This document shows positions 40,901-56,097 of a stretch of DNA of 64,000 nt, one piece after another. The DNA comes from Lingula anatina. Lineage: Eukaryota; Brachiopoda; Lingulata; Lingulida; Lingulidae. Made by a program: the position numbers and the translations under genes. How positions within the stretch are numbered: the first letter of the stretch is position 1; every line of letters starts with the position of its first letter. Location of the stretch: positions 350,128 to 414,127 of the forward strand of contig NW_019775379.1 in assembly GCF_001039355.2 (NCBI RefSeq), written 5' to 3'. Below the pieces are notes generated by a model that worked only from the letters and a program-made list of their open reading frames with translations, did not search any database and had not been told where the DNA came from.

Positions 40901-43900
40901 TGGCCATTGATGGAAATGATGCGATCCCCTTCTTGTATGACACCACTCCTAGAAAATGTGCAATTCAGCTATAAAACAAGGTTTCTGTTCAGGTTTAATA
41001 CTTTTGACATCACTTTGGCAAATTGCCACACCATTAAAACCTAGTGCCAATTTTTAAAAAAAATTTGTATTATGTAAGCTTCTTTCAAAAATTCCTGAAC
41101 GATTTGTTACTCAAAAGGATGAAACTGCATTTCTATTAGAAACTTTTTCCTTCAGCAAATTTTTCCTCGTTTTCATTTTATTTAAAACTTTTTTCACTTT
41201 TCCATAAAATCAGGAATTTTGGCCAAAGTCTAACAAGACTGTTTCCTAAACTATCCAATTACATACCTTTCAGCAACACCTCCTCTCTCAATATAACTAA
41301 TAGCTGGTGGCTCTGACAGCATCTCTGTGGAGAACACTCCCCCTTCCAGAGCAAAGCCAAAACCTTTATGATTGGCCACCAGGGACACCTCTAAGGTATC
41401 CTGGTGGCACACTTGTCCTGTTGGTGCCACTGACAGAGATGACACCAGCGACACTGAAACCGAAAGATAACCTTGAACCACGGTACTGCTGTCATTGAAT
41501 TTAGCAGGCTGAAGTGCACTAAGAAAGTTTTCTTTTTTCCTTCAAATCCTTTATATCTTTGTTTTTTTCTTTGGGGATTTGAAATGGCTTCAACAGCAGA
41601 TATTACATGGCAACCAGCAGTGTGTTAGATATACCCAAATTATGTATGTTAAGCATGTACCATTTACATCGCAATGCAGGCCAATCCACAATATTTTCCT
41701 ATGTACTATAACTGAAACTATAACAATTATCATTGTTTTTCTAAATATAAAATTTAAGACAGTTGAAAAGAGCAATTGCTTCATTTCATGTTTTTCTTCC
41801 AGAGATATAAAAAGACAGTTAAAGTTTTCATAACAAAAACAATGTTACAGAAAGAGTAAAAACTGCAGGATGGCCAATATGTTACTTCCACTCACAGCTG
41901 GACTGTTTCCTATCTTTTTCCCTTGACCACTTCAGACTCTGTGTCTTCCTGACTGTCGACCTGGCAGACCCCCTGGCAGTGGCGCTGTTGTACCTGCCTA
42001 GTGTGTCCACAGAGGACCTCATGGTACCGACCATGGTACCCATCATGGGGTTAGGGGGTACCGTGGTGCCCATGGAGGTCAAGGTACCGTATTTCTGCAT
42101 GGTACCGAAACTGGAGCAACTGTTACTGGAGGAGATGGTGGTCTTGGGTGGTGGCAGGGCTGAAAAAAATTGTGAAAAACATTAATATTTCTTTCAGTGT
42201 TGAACTTCCATAAAGCTCTAACAGACAAGGATTGTGAGTGTGGGTCTGTGTATACATGTGCAAGAATGTTTATCATTACCTCTCCCAAGCTGAATCTAAC
42301 TTATCTTTTTTCTGATCTTTTCTGGTTAAATACCTTCCTCTGTTACTCTGCATAAGATATGCCTACAAACAGGTGCATGCAAACATGCTGTAACAAACAC
42401 AAATCTATCACGAAACTCAAACTGACTTTCCCTTAGTCCGAATCAGTAGACAGATAAAGAGCTTAACCATACCATTGATACTTCTCCTTAGCTGACTCTG
42501 TGGTATCACCTCCAGCTTGATCTGCTCTCCCACACTGGACTTGAGCAGCTGGGTAGCCTCAGCCACTGTCATGTGTTCCAAATTGGTGCCATCGATGGAC
42601 AGGATCTGGTCACCCAGATTTAAGGCCCCACATCTGGAAAGAACAGTGGAGAATGGGCAAATGTTGGGGTATAGAGGAAATGCTGTAAAATATTCACAAT
42701 CAACAATTTTCATATTTTAAACCAAATTTTTTTCAAAATCATTAATAAAAATTGACCTGAATATACAATGGTTGATTCTGAACTTAGACTAAACAATGGT
42801 TTCTTTGAAATGATGGGGTCTCTTTCTGAGACAGAAGAAAAACTAATTTGCAAATGAGTCTTAAAATTATTAGTTGTCTATGTATTATGTGCCGTGAGTT
42901 AGTACTCAAAATGCTGAGGGAAACAGCTATATTGCCTAACAATGTCAAAACATTGTTTCTGTCATTTGTGATCATAATGCTTTAGACATATTGTTAATAA
43001 AGAGATTTGGCCACACATCTGGTATCCTACAACCCATACCAACCTATCTGCTATACTAGCTTGGCGTATGTGAGATATACAAATGACCTGTCTTCCTCTG
43101 ATATTGGACAGCTGTAACACTATGCCTAGGTTGGCACCAGGGGTTTTGTCAATCTCAACCAACAATGGACCACAGGCATTTTCAACTGCATCTGTAACAA
43201 TTTAAAAGTTTCATTTCTTATCAAAAAAGTGTTCATATATATATAAACAGTATATGACATGTGTGACATAGAATAGATCAAGTTAAGCTATTTGAAATAA
43301 CACTGTATGCTTACACGTTTTTAAATACAGTTCTAGATTTTTGGACAGAAAAACCCATCACATGTATAAGCTTTCCAATTCTTGGTGCAAATGCTGCCAC
43401 AAGATGACCACCATTCTCATCATCATCATCATCACCATCATCATCAACATCATCAGCAACAATCTCAATCTCATATGACATGAGGGTTTCTAATGCTCTT
43501 CCCCCACCCATTCTTACCCATAATAGAGACATTGTATTCCACCATGAACACTGCCTCCAGGTTGCAGTGGTATAAGATATCCAGGGCCTCCAGTAGAGAG
43601 GATGATGTCAGGTCAATACCATTGACAGCAAGGATACGGTCACCAGCCCTCAAGGTGCCTTCCCTGGAATGATAGGAAATGCAGATCATATTATTAAGCT
43701 TCTCAGCATATTGATATAGCACATAAGCAACCAAAAACATTTGTTCATTTCATTCACAATTTTATATGTTTAAAATTTAGTTTTGGATCCTGAATCCAGT
43801 AAATCAAACAGAAGAACAGTAAGTGACCAGTTGTTATTTTGGCAAATTGTCTGCAAATGACCAAAAAGGTAAACTGAACCAATTCAACACCAGAGAACAT

Positions 43901-46493
43901 ATCAGTTGGAAATCTTTTAAAAAAATTATCAGCAAAATATTGAACACTTACATAAAGTTTAAAAGAGAAACCATATACGTCAAAACCTGAGACAGATAAC
44001 TTTATCATTTCTCCAAATGTCTGCTGCAAATATTGACATTTGTATTCCCACCCACCTGTCTGCAGCGCCACCTGGCCTTATGTGTGTCACCGTCAGAGGG
44101 CGACACTTGATCCTCTCTGAGCATATTCCGCCCCTCAGTGTGAAGCCAAAACTGTTGTCGTCCATCTCCAGTTTGACCTCCACCACCTTGGTTTGTACAG
44201 TGAAGCTGTTCTGGGGGGCTACAGGGAGGACATGTGAATAACATTCAATGTATTATATGCCTTTTACTTTGGAGACACATTTGATATCTTATTACCAATA
44301 CAAACCTATCTGCTATACTAGCTTGGTACATGTGAGATATACAGATCTGACCCGTCTTCCTCTGATATTTGACAACTGTAACACTATCGGATGAGCAGGC
44401 CTCAGAAAAATATTTGACTCTATGCAAATCATAATTTTTTCAACAGAATATTTTATATAGGAATAATGGAAAATTTATTTATAACAACTTTAAAATTTCA
44501 AACAGTCCCTCGGTTTAGTTACTTTGAAAATAAAAGCTCACTTACAAAACCCAAAATTCTTTACTGTGACCCATTTTCTCACTGAAGATCAATGACAAAT
44601 ATTAATAAGTGTCTGAAAAGTGACTAACATACAGTGCGAATGACCATGTACATTTGTACCCAGCAGCCAATATGGTTTACTTAATTCACATTTTTACCAT
44701 AATCTGGCAGTTCATATTCCACTTCCAGTACCACCCTGTCTCCAGCATTCTTGAGCAAATTAATAATCTCATTGTGTGCAAGCGTTGCTGTTCGGATACC
44801 ATTCACAGAGATGATCAGATCTCCAACTTCCAGCTGGTCACTTCTAAAAATAAATTATGAAAAAAAAAAAAAATAATAATTATAACAAAAAGCCTTTATC
44901 ACACTGATATCAACACATTGAAAAACTCACGGTGGAAAAGTTTTTATTCTGATCTTTTACAACAGATTTCTTTTTAGTCTAGTTTGTATTCTACAGTATG
45001 GAAGAGAGAAGGCAGTTATGGCAATTAAAAGAATTTTTCAAACACCTTATTTTTTCAATTATTTTACTTCTAGTCTTCAACGCATCTTAAAAATGTCTTA
45101 TTTTCAGACAGTGACAATAATGCACCTTCTGACACAAATTCAACCATATTTTCAAAACTACAGAATCAACATTTTATAAGTATCAATTATTGAACTGTTT
45201 ATTGTGGCAACAAATTTACTGCACTACTTCATGTTGCCCAAATTTATAGAGTAATTGCCACAGTGGTTACCTGTGAGCTATACTGCCTGGTCTGAGGTTG
45301 GAGATTCTTGGGATATCACCTTTGTCTACTCCACCTTAAAATATGAAAACTATGATGGTGAATGACATGAACACATTTCATCAGCTGAGGGGAGGAGAGC
45401 TTAGTGCACCACCTGCCCTTTTTTTTCATTTTTTAGTCCGATATATCAGTTCATGTACAGATTAACTAAGAATACAAGAAGACTAATTGATTTAGATCGT
45501 AAGACGGCCTGTAAGATTAATATGGAGCAAAATAAGTAAAAAATTTACAAAGTAAAACAAATTAATATGTTGTATAATTGGAGAAATTAGACAGAACGCT
45601 TGAACCTGAATCCCAAACTGAAGTCAGATAGGTTAGTTATGCCATAAAACACTTGGTCCTATACCCTAATACTTCTAATACCCATTGTATACCTAGTCTT
45701 AACCCCCACCCCCCCCCAACCTCGCCTTAGCCCCACAAACACACATACACATAGACACATTTCCATACCCCTCCATACCCCTTCTCCTTTCCCCTTTTTT
45801 TTTATTGGGGGATTCAAGACAGTACTGTAGTTTTGAGCAACTTGATTTGTCCAATATTTCACTTCCAATGTTGGCAGTGGTGCAATAAAGAGGCGTGGCT
45901 GTCATAGAAGAAACTCTATATAACCACAAGTACCAGAAACCTGGCAGGGAATATCTTAAGATCTTACACCATACATCAAGTATCTTTTTTATCTACGACT
46001 TTTTTTAATCTTATGTCATGACTCATCCAATAGAGCAAGAGCAGATGTTACGATCTGCGGGATGCTGAAAGATGGTTTTTGGAATAGTTACGCCAACTCC
46101 TACGGAGCCCTACTGGGGCACTACATCAAAAAATAAATATAGTAATTGCTTGGCAAATGCAGAGGATAATTACGCTGATACTTACAGAGCTCTACATCAA
46201 AATAAGAAACTGTTTGGCAAGTATTAGTGATACTTAACTTTGTCTGAAGAAAAATATTTGATCATTTTGTCTGTTTTATCATTAATCGCTTCTAGCAAAA
46301 GCCACTTGACTGACAGTGTATCATTTTTTCACCAACATACAGTAATAGATAATGATAGAATGTTCTAATCAGTAGAAAGATTTTTTGCTACAAAAATCAA
46401 TACACATATAAAGACAATGATTCTTTCCTAAAATAACTTTTTCAAAATAATTACTTCCTACTGAAAGACAAATAAAGTCACTATCCAAAAAAA

Positions 46494-46574
<81 letters not shown>

Positions 46575-46616
46575 CTGCAAAGTTTGATAATCACCCACTC
46601 AGATGTGATCCTAGGC

Positions 46617-46649
<33 letters not shown>

Positions 46650-47080
46650 ATTTATCATGGGACCCAACACCTAACCTTGACAAATCTCAGGAACCAGGAT
46701 TGAATTTAAAAATGCGAAATTCCACGAAAAAAAGCTCCTGTCTGCCCACTGATGCCAATGTCCTAGACCTATGTCAAAAAGTATCCTTCCAAACAGCCAA
46801 AGCACTCAACTTTCAAGTTCCCTGTCCAAAGAGAAGCTGTGACTCTCTTTAATTTCTCACTCCTTCTCTTTGAAATGTGTTTTTGAAAATACATATTTAC
46901 CAGATCAAAAATAGCCATTTCCTGTTCTATTCTGACCTTTACTTAAAGAGAAGTGGAGAGGAAATATGTGTGTGGCATTAAGCCAGAGGTCAGACCAGTG
47001 GGGAAAAGTAACAACTCTTCTGATCTTTTCTTCTTTCATTCATTTGTTCATTCGAAGATCATCCCAAAGACAGTTCATGT

Positions 47081-47160
<80 letters not shown>

Positions 47161-47200
47161 CAACAACAACAACAAAAGAGATGCCTTAAAGACTCTTTGC

Positions 47201-47231
<31 letters not shown>

Positions 47232-50200
47232 ATGAATAAATAAATAAATAAATAATTCTATGGCACTCAACTAATATATACATTTAGAAAAATGCATTCA
47301 AAATAATCCTTTTTCGTCTTTTCAGTGTCCACTTACCTTTATGAATAACCTATTGAAGCATTAATAAATTTAAAGCCAATATCAAACAGGTTATTGATTT
47401 CCCCAAATATATATAGTATTCAACAGTGAATGTTCTAAAAATTGAAGTTTAATGAAGTTATTTTATAATAAATCTTTACATAATGATATAAAATAACATA
47501 CTTGTTAAAACATCCACCAACGATTTAAAAATCTTACAGTAAGTGTTATTACCTATTTTGAACAGTTTCTGCAAATTTTTTCATCAGTTAGAACTTACCT
47601 GACACCGTAAGTCCCAAGCTGCAGCCTTCTTTTTTAAACAACTCCACAAAACAGGTCCCCTTCCTGTCATCTGAAAATCAAAAACACTAAATATTTTAAG
47701 TCTTTAAATCATCAGTAAAGGAGTTATACATTTCTGGAGGATTCTTTTTATTTATACAATCATAAAACAATTTCAGGAAAAAAATTCACTCTTTGAGATC
47801 TTGCTCCTGCCCTCTCTGGCATCTCAGGGCTATGTTCAATACACGAGTTAAACTTTTGAAGCGCGTCAACCAAAAATACCAATTACATATATAAACATTT
47901 GATAATATCTTTTTTTAAAATCAAGCTAAAAATCAATTTTCATTTTATCGTTCAGTAAATTTTTATCAAATCTTTAAATTCAATGCCATCCAAGATAGAG
48001 TAATTGAACAATCTGTAAAATCAGAGAAGTCTGTTATCAAAAATGCTATTTCAGCATATGTGTTAAGGTGCATAAATCATCGAAGTTTTTTTTAGAAAAA
48101 CAGCACTGGTACACAAGTTAAAATGCAAACTTTTCCTAGAGCAAAAAAATATTCAGAAAGTTCCTTGCCAATTTATTATAAAGGTGTGAAAATGAAAACC
48201 TGAGATAACAGTGCCAGTCAAAATAAACATGGCTTCTTGTAGGTCAGAATGGGTGTGTAATGGCCCTTTTCCATTTAATTGGTAACATAATACTGCTGAT
48301 CAATTTCAATAAAAACATCTGCTAAATCTGAAAATTAATTTCTGGACCATTATTCTGTCTACAAATGTACAGCTTTATTTTCATATAGTCTCAGCCATCA
48401 AAACCATTTTTTTTAATCTTTGCATTAATATTGTAAAATATCAAGACTTGATCAAGAAATGAAAACCTCCCTGTAACTCTCTGAATTTTTTCCATTTTAG
48501 AAACGCGGAAGAAAAATCCTAAATAAANNNNNNNNNNNNNNNNNNNNNNNNNNNNNNNNNNNNNNNNNNNNNNNNNNNNNNNNNNNNNNNNNNNNNNNNN
48601 NNNNNNNNNNNNNNNNNNNNNNNNNNNNNNNNNNNNNNNNNNNNNNNNNNNNNNNNNNNNNNNNNNNNNNNNNNNNNNNNNNNNNNNNNNNNNNNNNNNN
48701 NNNNNNNNNNNNNNNNNNNNNNNNNNNNNNNNNNNNNNNNNNNNNNNNNNNNNNNNNNNNNNNNNNNNNNNNNNNNNNNNNNNNNNNNNNNNNNNNNNNN
48801 NNNNNNNNNNNNNNNNNNNNNNNNNNNNNNNNNNNNNNNNNNNNNNNNNNNNNNNNNNNNNNNNNNNNNNNNNNNNNNNNNNNNNNNNNNNNNNNNNNNN
48901 NNNNNNNNNNNNNNNNNNNNNNNNNNNNNNNNNNNNNNNNNNNNNNNNNNNNNNNNNNNNNNNNNNNNNNNNNNNATCCTCAAAATTCCCAAGGATACAC
49001 ATTGTTACCAATCAGAAATATATTATAGTGGTAATAAGGATGTGGAAACCCCTAAGAAAAAACTTATTTATGGTATATGACAAATTTTAACTAGTACAAT
49101 CTATACAAGTTTTGTGACTTCATCTGAAGCCTTTTGAATCATGGATTTACAGGTAAAGCCTGCTATATATTATCAAGTCAGATATCAAATATTAACAATT
49201 TCTCTTACCATTATTTCCCTGGCCTGGCTTCAATGGGGCCAGAGTTGATACTGACAAATTTCAGAAAAATCTGTCACACCTAACACACTGTCACACCTAA
49301 CACAATGTCACACCTAACACCCTGTCAAATCAAACACACTGTCACACTTTACACTTTCCATTTAACACTTAAAACTAAATCATTAGCTTATAGCACTTTG
49401 ACGTACATTCATACATTCATTACGCAGCGCTTGGAAACTTGCAAAACATAAGTTGGGCGTGTTGCACGGTGTCGATTATTTTGGTTAAACCTCTTATTTA
49501 TTATATTAAACCTACCTACAGCCTCCTTCCACGTCTCACACTCAATAAATCCTGTCTGATTCAGGTCCTGTATGCGAGGGTCGACTTGGAAGGTGACCCC
49601 TTTGGTTGTCCCTGTCGTGTTCAGAGTAGAGAGGGGGTTGGACAGGGGGAGAGAGATCTCCTTACAACGCTGGTCACGGGGCTTTGAAACACAGGACATT
49701 GCGATTAATATGGTCCTATTTATGAAGTAAAAAATCCCTGCCTATTCTGCATATAATTTTTCCTGTATATAATCCCAGATTTGAGTTTCGCGTGAAGATA
49801 TCATACATGTGTCTCACTAGATCATATCCCTGTTTTCAAATATTTGCTATCACCTTGAGCTGGTATATTCCAAGTAAATTGTTCCAACTTGATTCACTTT
49901 CATCCTGTCAGCATTTGGAATTCCCCTGAAGGCATCTTGACTTCCTATCCATTAAACAAACCATCACCTTTTTTCTCCATCTCGTTTTTAAAAAAATCTC
50001 ATCAGCTGTGCTTGAAACCTCTACATATTAATTCACAGAATGCAAAATATGCCTCTCTCTCTTTTCCTGCCTGTGTCACACAGCTGTTCTCCTTCCTTGA
50101 TGACTAGACTCCCATTTTTAATGGTATCTGACATAAACTTCAGCAATTTTCAGACCAATGTCTCTCGGCAGCTCTGTTTGATCTATTTGCAGTCAGACCA

Positions 50201-53055
50201 CCTCACTTACAGCTTATTTCTATTGGGAGTTCCCTCCCTTTCGGTATCTTTCTCTTTCAGTGGTCAATCTCTCTAACTGACCAGTGGTTCATTAACTGGT
50301 TCCTTTGTATCTATAGTAACCTAGCCAATTCCTCTTCCATCATTCTTTCTGGAAACTGTTTTCTTTTGGTAACTCGATATTTATCAAACAAATACTTCTG
50401 TACCCAATCTCTTTGGCAAGTTTGGCCGTGGTCAATCTTCCTTTCAGCCTGGTCACTCCCTCTGTCACCACAAGTTACCTAAATGTTTCCACAAGGTCAG
50501 TCTGGTGTCCAGTTTCAACCTGTCATCACTGCCAAATCAAACAGCTTCCTCCCTCCATCAAGTATATGAGTGCTGGACATTAACGAATATGTGTTCAGTT
50601 GGTCTACACCTCTACTCACTCACTCACAGTGTTATAAACTCTTCACAACGGCAGCCCTGTAACATTACAGTCATGTTTACACAAGGACTAAACTGGACCG
50701 AAAACTGACTGACTGATGTCAACTTATGATCAGATTGCACGAGCATCCTTAAATAAACCAAGTAGAACCATTACTAGTTTGATGATGCCAATTTGATGAG
50801 TCGATTCTCAGTACAAGTTGGTCTAAATGTGACTACTTTGTCAGCCATATTCTCAGTTGACTATACTATCATTTTTATAAAGTTCTTCAGGAGTTTCTCT
50901 TATAGTATTTTTGGGCGGATTCAGATTCAAGTTATACTTTAATACAGGAATTTTCCAAAAACCCATGTTCAATGATGCTGATGTAAGGAGTCCAGCTTTT
51001 GCCTAGCTAATGCTTTTCACTGCTAAAATCCAAAGATGGTTACAGAAGAGAATTTCTGTTAATCTGAACCTCAGGGTGAGAGCAGTGTGTACACTGTAAT
51101 ATATATCCAGTTATGCCGTTACTGTTCCACACTTAGTATTATCAACAAACATTGAGGAATTTGTATCCTTTTAGCAAACACAAATTTAGCATCTTGGTCC
51201 CTGTAAACTCTTCCTCAGTAACTTTTGCATTAAGTTGGAAAATGGACAACAAAAGAATTTTTTTCTTTTTTTATCAAAATGACAATTTAACATGTAAATG
51301 TATACATCCTAAAGATCTTTTCTTGAGTTTTGAAATGCATTACCGATTGTTTTGTGAATTCATATTGGTTACAATTTCAAAGCCAATTCTACCAAGTCAT
51401 TTGCATCATAGATATTTTGGCCACCTTAGGCCAAATTCCAAGCTCGTGTCTGCCTATGAATCCATGTGCTTTAGATCCATAAAAAGATAAAATAATGTTC
51501 TACCTTAAGTCTATATATACGTTATGTGCAAAAAGCTTATACTAAACATCCCATTAATGTCAAGAACAATTAGCCAGGTAGATGCTACATTTCTTTTACT
51601 TTCGTGGGGACTGTACTTAAACATTTTCTCACTCACACAAGTTCTGTTTGCTTGGTGTGCACAATATAAACTGCCCTGGTTAGACTACTGCGTTCTGAGA
51701 TTTCTTCCAACACATAAGTTTATTTTGGGGGATACTTTTAAGAACTCATTATTTCTGAACTGTATACAGAGAAAAAAAACAGAACTGCTTTTTTTCTGAG
51801 TCACATTACCTCTCAAAGAACACTTAGTCTAAGATGTTTTCCCATTTTCTTAACAGCAAAAGACAGTTTCCTCATCCAAGTTTCTTAAACATGCTGGCCA
51901 CCCAGTCTCAAGTGTTTCTGACTAGTTAAAAAACTTTGACTGTTAACTTAAAAGCATCTCACAACAGTACTGTGCACTGCAAGTCATTATCTTCTCTGGA
52001 AAGTGATGTACTGTAGTTGTTTCCAAAGATTCTTTTCAATATGTGAATTGGATGTGGTTTCTGATTTAACATTGGAAGACTCTCAGCCTGTTTGGAATAT
52101 ATAAGGAGTCATTATCTTCTCTGGAAAGTGATGTACTGTAGTTGTTTCCAAAGATTCTTTTCAATATGTGAATTGGATGTGGTTTCTGATTTAACATTGG
52201 AAGACTCTCAGCCTGTTTGGAATATATAAGGCATATAAATTTCTTTTAATAAAATTTAGACATATTTTTGAATATCCAATACCCCCCTTCTTAATTCACA
52301 CCTGTAGTGAGTGTGCTTCTGTATTCAGAAAGTTCGGTATTCTGAAGGTTCATTATAACAAAGGTCCACTATGACGAGGGTTTCCTATTCCAAAATAGGC
52401 TGACAGTACAGATAGAGTGGAAAGATAAAAAAGTAATCAAATCACCAGTGGGTTCTAATGCGGCAAAAGTCAAAGCATTTTTTTGCAAAACGCAACAGTA
52501 GATATTCTCATTGGGCTTAGAGTGTAATTAGAGCAAAGAAAGGGGGGGGGGTGAGTTACACATTTTATTCTTACCGTTTGTTGTAATCATAAGGAAATGC
52601 ACAAAATCTGCATACATCACAAAAAAGGCAAATAAGAAAAAGTCTCCTAAATATATTTCTTTGACAAGGTGGTCAGTGCTTGCCCCACTTATGCCACTAA
52701 TGCAGCTATCCCATCAATAAACCTTTTCTGAATACCAAACCTTCAGAATACTGAACTTTTTTGTTGGCATAGGGAACCTTTGCCAGTCAACTTTAGACTA
52801 AGGCTCCTTCATTTTTCGAACCTTGGGAATACCACACACCCTCAGAACATAGAGCTGATTCCACTGTTACAGTAACAAAATGATGAATGCACCTCTTTCA
52901 GTTTGTTTAACCTCAACTACAAGGTTTGTTTCCACTATATCCTTATCCTATCTGAAGCATAACAGAGTGGTTTATACAACCCTACCCTCCCTAAACACTT
53001 TATGATATGGGGATTACCATAGACTAAACAGAGCTGATGAAAATCAAGTCAGGAA

Positions 53056-53136
<81 letters not shown>

Positions 53137-56035
53137 AGTCACTTTTATTAAAAATAAATTTCAGGAAGTTGAGAAAATTTCTTACAATAGATATTTGCTT
53201 CTAGGCAAAGCAATATCTCAAAGAAGGCTACTAGCCCAAAGATATCTTAGTGATCTTAAAAATCTTAATTATCACGGAAATCCATTTTTATACATACCTT
53301 GGTTAATTTGATTCTACTTTTTGCTATCTTATTAACATGTCACTCCTCACAGGCATTAAAGAAACTGCCTGGCAGTGACAGTACCTGTCTGTCTATACAG
53401 GAAAAGGGGAGGGGGGGGGCAAATTACTGACAAATATATAACTTTATTCAGTATCCATACAGAATATATATATGATATCAATAAATGCTGCAAATGTCAC
53501 TTTTTCCTATTTTAATAATTCTAATTAAAATTTACTGATTACTACTTAAATACAGTAACTGATATTTCAAACAGATGATAATAAAACTAGATGAAGAATA
53601 CTTCAATACCAAGAAGAGAAAAGCATAACTCTTACTAATAACCCTCAGTTTCAGTTCCACTTGTCTTTGGCAATTTGCACCGAACCTCAAAGGTTCCAGA
53701 ACCCCCAAAATAATGAGGTAGACTTTTTTCCACCAAAAATCTGTTTTTGATCAAACTTTGCCTTTCCATGTGATATGACACTATTGCTGTTCTAGTGTTT
53801 ATAAAACACAGAGAAATAAACAAGGAAATTGCACTTAAAACGGCAACACCTTGGCAGTAGCCTGATGGTAGGGATGATTAAAGCCTATACCCTTGGCAGT
53901 GGGCTAATGGCATGGACTGAAAAAAAAAAATGCCACAGAGTTTTCATACCCTCTTGCACAGAGACAAGGCTTCTTTCTTTTTTTCAATCGTTAAACATTA
54001 TTTTACACCAATCATGTTTGTTTTTCCAAAATAAAAACAATGAATTGATATTACAATGAATCAAAACATGTCCAAGTATAATAATTAATGAAACATCTAA
54101 AATATACCGAAGACAAATGATCTGAAGAAAATAAAATCCTGTGGTGCGCTCTCTGTATAAGGGGGTGTATACCAAGAATCTGTACAGACTGCCCCTGCCA
54201 CTCACATGGACTACATTCATATAACTCACTGCCTACTGTCCATACACACTGACAGTGACCAATATACTGACCCATCGGAGATGGAACGGGGATAGCGCCT
54301 TTGCATATTTAGGTACACATTCTTACAAAATTTCTTTATCACCAATTCTTGATCACAATGGTTATCTTGACTGTTCATTTCCCTTCAGTTCAAGGTGCTT
54401 TTGTAATCTATGCCTTATGGGGATTTGAATATTGACAATTCTATGGGATGCTCTCTATATACTGATAATTAAGGAACTGTTCCAAAGACAGCAATGATAT
54501 TAATGAAACTAATTTCAACTCCATTAACATTTGAGTTGGACTGCTCTAAAAACAGCAGGCAGAAAAAAACAGACAGACAGAAGTTCAACGAAGAAGTTGC
54601 AAGGTAAGAAACTTCTCTTGAATCTATTTTTTTAGTCTTTAATGTTTCTATATGATGAATTTATCCAGGAACAATAGATAAATTTATCTAGGGACAATAC
54701 TGTATGGCACAGGCATGCTGTGATTGTGTATTTATTACAATTTATCAAATTCTTTAAAATCGCAATCATACTAGTAGGCTTCATCAATATTTTATTCAAA
54801 TTGCAAAATGAATTATTTTTATTGAGGGAAACAACCAAGATGAGATCAATAATTCCATATAAAAATGGAATGTTGTTCTTGTTTTACAAATCTATCCTGA
54901 ATCTCTCAATAACTTATTAGTTTAAACGAATTTCTCAAAACTGTGCAATTCCTCTTATGTGAAACCTGTTATCTATACATATTTTTATTATGATAGTTCT
55001 ATAATATAAGCAATTTTATTCTTAATATGTTATGCACTATCTATTTAATTATAATGGGTGTTTAACTGTCAACACAAATTGGAAAACAACAGAGCATTTC
55101 CTTTCACTTCCTTCTCTAATTTACACCAGGCTTTTTAACACAGGAAACAGTTTTCAAACACAACTTATTTTCAGTCTTGTGATCTGCAAAAAGCTTTAAA
55201 ATTAAACAGAGTTTGGACAGAGCTTACTTTGTTGTAAGAGCTCTCAGTTCACAGTTAGTGTCATTATGCTTGGCTGGCAGGCTATGGGAATTCCTCTGTG
55301 GTTTAAAAATACTGTCAAAACATACAGGCTGTAGTTTACAAGTTACTGTGAACTATATAGGCACTGTAGTTCACTAATTTGTACACACACACACTGAGAG
55401 AGAGAGAGAGAGAGAGAGAGGAAGGGGAAAGCAAATGGTGATTAATTCTTTTTAGCAATCTTCCATCTAAGTAAATTTTACCGAAAAAGAATTAGTTCAC
55501 ACTCATGGTGTCATATTGTTCATGGTACTTACTAACTAGACGTGAGGGACATTAGCCACATTATAGTTCCAGTAATCTCAGTCAACACCAAAACCTTAAT
55601 TAAAACTTTCCAGGGCCAACCTCAAATCTTCTGCAGGACTTAAAGTTTTATATCTAAATAAAATAATTTTATCTTACCTGGTATGTCACTGTATCTTGCC
55701 ACAGCCAATTCATCATACGACTTATGTTTGCCTGGTTTTCCATCTGAAAAAGTATAAATATAAATAAGACTAATTTCACTTCTTAAAAAATATTTAATTA
55801 ATATATAATTGACTTAGAGAAATGGTTATCAAAATGCAGTCTAATGATTAAAACAAGAATAATTTTTCAATGATTTTATGCACAGACCAGCACAATGATG
55901 ATCAAGAAACCAACAGGATTGTGCTGGCTGCAATCACCCTGTAGCTCAACTAACACAATACTAAACACCATCACAACTATAGCAATGTTCGTTCATTCAA
56001 ACATTCTTAACAAAACGTGTCTGCAAGATCTATTG

Positions 56036-56097
<62 letters not shown>

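Larger units (their letters stand above)
49700..55677. other. Large GRIP intron
   Basis: Apart from the repeats listed separately, no exon or gene was recognised on either strand. Short open frames (for example 51152-51490) lack family similarity and splice signals. It is also the presumed promoter region of the 49516-49699 first exon. Confidence 0.5.

Noticed and set aside
47040-47270. Poly-Ile and poly-Tyr open frames
   Set aside because: Translations of the ATA/TAA microsatellite.
51152-51799. 112- and 91-codon plus-strand frames in the GRIP intron
   Set aside because: Hydrophobic AT-rich translations with no family resemblance or codon-like composition.
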